The notes beneath the pieces were generated by a model. The model had not been told where the DNA came from. It was given only the letters and a program-made list of their open reading frames with translations, and did no database searches. A stretch of 8,885 bases of DNA, taken from the NCBI GenBank assembly GCA_045537295.1, contig JAZSPG010000052.1, positions 1 to 8,885 on the forward strand, given 5' to 3'. How positions within the stretch are numbered: the stretch's first letter is position 1; each line of letters opens with the position of its first letter. Source of the DNA: Scatosoma sp045537295. GTDB lineage: Bacteria; Bacillota; Clostridia; Christensenellales; Borkfalkiaceae. Made by a program: the position numbers and the translations under genes. Positions 5,084 to 8,885 of this stretch are shown here, piece after piece.

Positions 5084-6940
5084 ATGAGAACATATTATAT
5101 GAAAATAAGAGAAAAGTTTCTTCCGGAGATTCTTGCTGGAAATAAAAAACATGAATATCGTTTAGCTACGTCCGAAAGGATGCAGGTTAAAATCGGAGAT
5201 ACGTTTGTTCTTATATCGAATCAAAATAGGCGAAATTTTATTAAGGCAACAGTCAAAAAGATAAACCATTACGAGGGCTGGCGTAATGCCTTAGAATCCA
5301 ATTGGCAAGATTTTATTAATCTTTATGCGAATCTCGATGAGGCTTTAAAAGAATGTTATAAGTTTTATCCTAAGAGTGAAGTTGATGCTTATGGTATAGT
5401 TGTTTATGAAATTGAGCCGTTGATAGCGGATTACAGTAATATAAATATTTTGTTGGATACAAATATTGTTATTAAACGTGAAAGCGGAAACAATGTTTCT
5501 TATGAAGTAGCAAAACTATTTAATTGGTTTACAAAGAGAACGATCACTACATATATTCATCCAGCAACTAAAGGGGAGTTGATGTCATATAAGGATGAGA
5601 ATGCCAAGATTGCAATATTAACTAAATTAAGTTCTTATAACATTTTGCCTTCCTTTATAAACGAGAAAGATGATTACTTTGATTATATAATATCTCATTA
5701 TTCCCAAGATAAAAATGGGAAGATAGATAATGCTTTATTGAAAGAAGTATATAACTACAATGTATCCATTTTATTAACAGACGATAGGTTAATACTTAAA
5801 AAGGCTGAAGACCTATATATTAGAGATAGGGTTCTAACCTCGTCGGAATTATTGGCCATTTTTGAAAAAACATACCCCCAAAATATTGAATATAAAATGC
5901 TTGCCGTAAAATTAAAAACATTTGGCGAAGTAAACTTAAATTCTGATTTTTTTGATTCGTTAAGAGAAGATTACGGCGGTAAAGATTTTGATGATTGGTT
6001 TAAGAAAAAAGTTCTAAAAAACGAACAGGCTTATGTGTTTGAAGATAAAGAAGACGGATTAAAAGGATTTCTTTATTTAAAGACGGAAGATGAGAGTGAA
6101 AATTATTCGGATATTACGCCTCAACTTTTGCCTAAAAAGAGAATGAAAGTGGGAACATTTAAAATTGAAAGAACGGGTTTTCGTTTAGGCGAGCGATTCT
6201 TAAAAATTATTTTTGATAATGCAAAAAAATATAAAGTTGAGGAAATTTATGTAACATTATTTGAAGACAAACGCGATGAAGTAAAGCAGTTAAAATCAAT
6301 AATGGAACAATGGGGGTTTGTCAAACATGGATATAAATCTAATGGAGAAGCGGTACTTGTAAAAAATCTTAAAGATTATAATTATGAAAAAACGCCAAAA
6401 CTGAATTATCCGTTAATAAAAAGAGAGGTAAAACATTATTTCTTGCCTATATTCCCAAAATATCATACTGATTTATTCCCAGATATGATATTAAAGAACG
6501 AAGATATGCATTTATATGAGGAAAATAAAGCCCATAGATATGCACTTGAAAAGATATATTTAACAGGCGCGTTTAATTTAAGAGTGAAACCTGGGGATTT
6601 AATTTTAATTTATCGAACGGGTGATAGATATCCTAAGAAATATTCATCAGTGGTCACAGGAATTGCTGTCGTAGAAGATGTAATACGAACGAGAAATGTT
6701 GAAGATTGTATTGCGAAATGTAAGAATCGTTCGATATTTTCGGAAGACGAAATAAGAAGAGTTTATGCAAAGTATCCTACGATTATAAAATTATTGGATT
6801 TAATTCCTTTCAAAAATAAAGTAACATTAGATCAGTTATATGATAATAGTATAATTGCAAAAAATTCAGGACCTAGACCATTTGAATATTTAAGCGAAGA
6901 ACAGTATAAGACTATTTATGATTTAGGAATGGAGGAGTAA
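5084..6940 (+). CDS. Multidomain ASCH-PIN-GNAT-PUA/EVE-like protein
   Basis: The protein has 618 residues. ATG 5084 lies 6 bases after GGAG (5074-5077), whereas ATG 5078 touches it. Domains by eye: (1) an ASCH domain, residues 1-115, with the G19-x-K21-K-x-E24-Y-R26 motif and a GD strand. (2) A PIN nuclease, about 118-265, with acidic metal ligands D125 (LLDTN), E165 (KGEL), D215 (KIDNALL) and D233/D234 (LLTDDRLI). (3) A GNAT-type acetyltransferase, about 280-437, with a probable acetyl-CoA loop R367-L-G369-E-R and a C-terminal WGF segment. (4) A PUA/EVE-like domain, about 440-618, around G504-D505-L-I-L-I-Y. ASCH and PUA/EVE domains bind RNA or modified bases, PIN domains cut RNA, and GNAT enzymes transfer acetyl groups. 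There is no signal or membrane segment, so it is cytoplasmic. PIN is most secure, the C-terminal domain least. Toxin or effector function is inferred. Confidence 0.8.
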   Translation: MRTYYMKIREKFLPEILAGNKKHEYRLATSERMQVKIGDTFVLISNQNRRNFIKATVKKINHYEGWRNALESNWQDFINLYANLDEALKECYKFYPKSEVDAYGIVVYEIEPLIADYSNINILLDTNIVIKRESGNNVSYEVAKLFNWFTKRTITTYIHPATKGELMSYKDENAKIAILTKLSSYNILPSFINEKDDYFDYIISHYSQDKNGKIDNALLKEVYNYNVSILLTDDRLILKKAEDLYIRDRVLTSSELLAIFEKTYPQNIEYKMLAVKLKTFGEVNLNSDFFDSLREDYGGKDFDDWFKKKVLKNEQAYVFEDKEDGLKGFLYLKTEDESENYSDITPQLLPKKRMKVGTFKIERTGFRLGERFLKIIFDNAKKYKVEEIYVTLFEDKRDEVKQLKSIMEQWGFVKHGYKSNGEAVLVKNLKDYNYEKTPKLNYPLIKREVKHYFLPIFPKYHTDLFPDMILKNEDMHLYEENKAHRYALEKIYLTGAFNLRVKPGDLILIYRTGDRYPKKYSSVVTGIAVVEDVIRTRNVEDCIAKCKNRSIFSEDEIRRVYAKYPTIIKLLDLIPFKNKVTLDQLYDNSIIAKNSGPRPFEYLSEEQYKTIYDLGMEE

Positions 6941-6942
6941 CA

Positions 6943-7314
6943 ATGAAAAAGAAAATTTTAATATCGATTAATCCTGAACATGTTGAAAACATACTTAATG
7001 GAACGAAAAAGTATGAATATCGAAAAATTGCAGCAAAAAAAGATATTTCTTCTATCATTATTTATGAAACTACGCCGGTAAAGAGAATAGTGGCAGAGGC
7101 AGAAATAATTGATGTCTTAATGCTTGAACCTGAAGAACTTTGGGCACAAACAAAAGAAGCATCGGGTATAAATAAAGAATTCTTCGATGAATATTTCCAA
7201 GGACGTGATATTGCGTATGCTTATAAATTGGGTAAAGTAAAAAGATATGAAACTCCTAAAACATTATTGGATTATGGGGTAAAAGCCGCGCCGCAATCGT
7301 TCGTTTATGTGTAA
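6943..7314 (+). CDS. Stand-alone ASCH-domain protein
   Basis: The protein has 123 residues and is essentially a single ASCH domain. The signature ILNGTKKYEYRK (residues 17-28) matches the ASCH consensus G-x-K-x-x-E-x-R. Strand IIIYETTP (about 38-45), a W-x-x-T-K-E-A-S-G-I segment and a C-terminal APQSFVYV strand complete the fold. It starts 2 bases after the stop of the multidomain gene, with GGAGG inside that gene's end, so translation is coupled and the proteins probably work together. The known ASCH enzyme E. coli YqfB removes acetyl from N4-acetylcytidine using Lys and Thr in this loop. Here Lys is kept (K22) but Glu25 lies at the Thr position, so that reaction cannot be assumed. An antidote, RNA-binding subunit or regulator are all possible. 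Confidence 0.8.
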   Translation: MKKKILISINPEHVENILNGTKKYEYRKIAAKKDISSIIIYETTPVKRIVAEAEIIDVLMLEPEELWAQTKEASGINKEFFDEYFQGRDIAYAYKLGKVKRYETPKTLLDYGVKAAPQSFVYV

Positions 7315-7423
7315 AGATTTTAGTATTGTTTTAATAAAAGTATTTGGAGAATAAAAAACAAATAATTTTATCTTACATAGAAAAGATGCGAACAGCTCGG
7401 CGTGAGAAGAAAAGCCATGAAAG

Positions 7424-7432
7424 TGGTAAAAT
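7424..7432 (+). promoter_or_regulatory. Possible extended -10 promoter for the zinc-ribbon-like gene
   Basis: TGGTAAAAT combines a TG-n extension with TAAAAT (five of six). No convincing -35 is found at 7404-7409. A start near 7439 would leave only a few bases before the ATG at 7445, giving a nearly leaderless mRNA, which would fit the absence of a ribosome binding site. The rest of the 130-base gap after the ASCH gene shows no gene or clear hairpin. Confidence 0.4.
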
Positions 7433-7444
7433 AGAAAGTAAAAA

Positions 7445-8563
7445 ATGAACCGAGAACAAATTAGAAAAAATAATCCTTTATCCAAAGAGCAATATAGCGA
7501 ATTAAAAAGACGCTATTATGAGACTTGTGATACCACGGCAGATTTAATTAAAGAATTTAATCTAGTAGGGATTAAGTCATCACAATTATATTTATTGTTT
7601 GAAGATGTGATAACGAAAGAAAAATGTCCTTATTGCGGCAACTTTATGAAGCATCTTCCGTTATCTCGGCAATCAAAATTTTTTGATAGGGATTTGGAAT
7701 GTACTAATTGTAATCACAAATATTATAAGTACCCTTATGAGCTTTGTAAGTGCGAAAATTGTGTTAATAAAAGGAAATATGAAATTTGGAAATTTTTTCA
7801 AACGGAGCATTCCATTGATTTTGGGACCTTATCGGAAATTACGGCTTTTGAGCGCATATATTTAGGAACTTTGCATCTTTATGGGCGAGATGAAGATAAG
7901 GGATATATTCTACCATATAGCCAACAAAAAGAAAATTTAACCTTTTGGGATGAAGACGAAGAGGAAGATCTTTTTAATTCATTATACGAGAAAAGATGTT
8001 TAGTCATTTCATCTAAAAGTGATGTTGCGGATTTTAGGTTTGATAGAGATAATAAATTTGATTTAGATGATGGATGTGTGTCACCACCTTACGAGTTGTG
8101 GCTGGATGAAAACGATAGTTTAAAATTGAGCCAAGGTAATGTATTACGTGGTTTGGATAAAACAGACTATTGGATAGAAATTAATCGCAAAGAAGCTAAA
8201 TATTATTTAATGAGGATATTTGAGGGCAACTATATTCGACATTATAATGGTAATAAAGTAAATAAAATTATTAAAGATTATAGTGTAGAGTTTTCATTAG
8301 CGGAAATATTTTCTGTGATTAAATATGTGACGAGTTCACATTTATATGATTTTCATCTCAAAAAAATCAGCAAGCAAGAAGCAGTTGAAAAGATTTTTTA
8401 TCATTTAGAAAGTTATTATAAATGGGCTAAATCAAATAGAGAAAATGTCAATAAATATAGTCAAAAGATAATGTTGGATGACGTTACATATATGACGATG
8501 TATTTTTATGAACGTGTGTTAGGAGATAAAAAGTTCTTTTATAGCAAGCCTAAAGATTTTTAA
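7445..8563 (+). CDS. Unrecognised protein with cysteine-rich zinc-ribbon-like segment
   Basis: The protein has 372 residues and I do not recognise a family. An N-terminal segment (about 14-56) looks like a helix-turn-helix. It is followed by a cysteine-rich block: C61-x2-C64 and C86-x2-C89, as in a zinc ribbon, then C101, C103 and C106, which could form a second metal site. A very acidic loop (DEDEEEDLF, about 160-168) follows. The remainder is mixed and Tyr/Lys/Asp-rich, without a nuclease or ATPase motif I can identify. There is no membrane segment. No ribosome binding site precedes the ATG, and no other in-frame ATG exists before codon 68. It is separated by 130 bases from the ASCH gene and shares its AT-rich composition, so it may be an extra component of the same cargo or an independent gene. 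Confidence 0.7.
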   Translation: MNREQIRKNNPLSKEQYSELKRRYYETCDTTADLIKEFNLVGIKSSQLYLLFEDVITKEKCPYCGNFMKHLPLSRQSKFFDRDLECTNCNHKYYKYPYELCKCENCVNKRKYEIWKFFQTEHSIDFGTLSEITAFERIYLGTLHLYGRDEDKGYILPYSQQKENLTFWDEDEEEDLFNSLYEKRCLVISSKSDVADFRFDRDNKFDLDDGCVSPPYELWLDENDSLKLSQGNVLRGLDKTDYWIEINRKEAKYYLMRIFEGNYIRHYNGNKVNKIIKDYSVEFSLAEIFSVIKYVTSSHLYDFHLKKISKQEAVEKIFYHLESYYKWAKSNRENVNKYSQKIMLDDVTYMTMYFYERVLGDKKFFYSKPKDF

Positions 8564-8618
8564 GATTGCCTGCAAATAGAAACTTTTTAAAACTATCAAA
8601 TATATTACATCTTAAATG

Positions 8619-8649
8619 AGCCACCCTAGCGTAGAAAGCAAGGGTGGCT
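8619..8649. terminator. Rho-independent terminator-like hairpin
   Basis: AGCCACCCT (8619-8627) pairs perfectly with AGGGTGGCT (8641-8649) across a 13-base loop, followed by TTTA. It lies 55 bases after the stop of the zinc-ribbon-like gene and closes the cargo operon before the next integrase gene. The T-run is short, so efficiency may be modest. Confidence 0.7.
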
Positions 8650-8681
8650 TTTATGTATAAACAATAAAAGGAGAAAAGAAA

Positions 8682-8885
8682 ATGGTTGCAGGAAGGTTAC
8701 AAGAGAAAAGTGGATATTTTTATGTTGTTTTAAGCTATAAGGATACCAACGGCGTAAGGAAACAACCTTGGTTTAGAACGGGCTTGAAAATTCGTGGAAA
8801 TAAAAAGAACGCAGAAAAAATTTTATTGTATTATAGAATGAATTTTGACGTTCAGTCAGGTAGATTAAATTGCATAAAATACGAC
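8682..8885 (+). CDS. int: Second tyrosine integrase, N-terminal part (cut by window end)
   Basis: Sixty-eight codons are visible, open to the last base. AAGGAG (8668-8673) precedes the ATG at 8682 with an 8-base spacer. The sequence MVAGRLQEKSGYFYVVLSYK, followed by G-V-R-K, W-F-R-T-G-L and G-N-K-K-N-A-E-K-I-L, is the N-terminal arm-binding domain (AP2-like, three-stranded sheet plus helix) of a common Firmicutes integrase family. The core-binding and catalytic domains lie outside the window, so activity cannot be judged. It differs from the integrase at 2745-3989, so two separate recombination systems flank the cargo. It probably marks another integrative element or the far end of the one that carries the cargo. 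Confidence 0.82.
   Translation, partial: MVAGRLQEKSGYFYVVLSYKDTNGVRKQPWFRTGLKIRGNKKNAEKILLYYRMNFDVQSGRLNCIKYD

Noticed and set aside
7315..7444. Small gene between the ASCH and zinc-ribbon-like genes
   Set aside because: No frame of useful length with a start and ribosome binding site was found; a -35-like TTGTTT at 7326 has no well-spaced -10.

Overview
The window looks like part of a mosaic integrative/mobilizable element in the genome of a low-GC Gram-positive bacterium, probably a gut-type member of the Clostridia. This rests on the near-perfect AAGGAGG ribosome binding sites, the consensus sigma-A promoters, a tRNA fragment with encoded CCA, and a relaxase, TnpV-like protein and tyrosine integrases of types typical of Firmicutes elements. 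No taxon can be fixed from the sequence alone.

Left part (1-3989), moderate GC: a hairpin-rich leader that may hold the transfer origin (1-236); a small acidic protein (237-608) overlapping an HUH relaxase that resembles the MOBL family (574-1923); a perfect-consensus promoter with a palindromic operator in its spacer (1953-1981) driving a TnpV-like protein and a ribbon-helix-helix protein (2011-2604); a strong hairpin (2678-2714); and a tyrosine integrase (2745-3989). This is a compact mobilization/integration module.

Junction (3990-4635): no convincing gene. It holds a cluster of short inverted and direct repeats that look like integrase arm sites, a 59-base 3' fragment of a class II tRNA-Leu(UAA) on the minus strand (4132-4190), and further 10-11 bp direct repeats. 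The tRNA is cut at its anticodon arm, with its 3' end facing the integrase and its broken side facing the cargo to the right.

Right part (4567-8563), clearly AT-richer: a promoter with a palindrome near its start site, an XRE regulator (4636-5052), a 618-residue multidomain protein read as ASCH - PIN nuclease - GNAT acetyltransferase - PUA/EVE-like domain (5084-6940), a stand-alone ASCH protein coupled to it by a 2-base gap (6943-7314), and an unrecognised protein with a cysteine-rich zinc-ribbon-like segment (7445-8563). A terminator-like hairpin follows (8619-8649), then the start of a second, different tyrosine integrase cut off by the window end (8682-8885).

The layout suggests element-on-element accretion at a tRNA-Leu gene, with cargo held between two integrases. 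The cargo combines RNA recognition (ASCH, PUA/EVE-like), predicted RNA cleavage (PIN) and predicted acetyl transfer (GNAT) under an XRE regulator. It is a candidate RNA-targeting toxin-antitoxin or phage-defence system and the most interesting part of the window.
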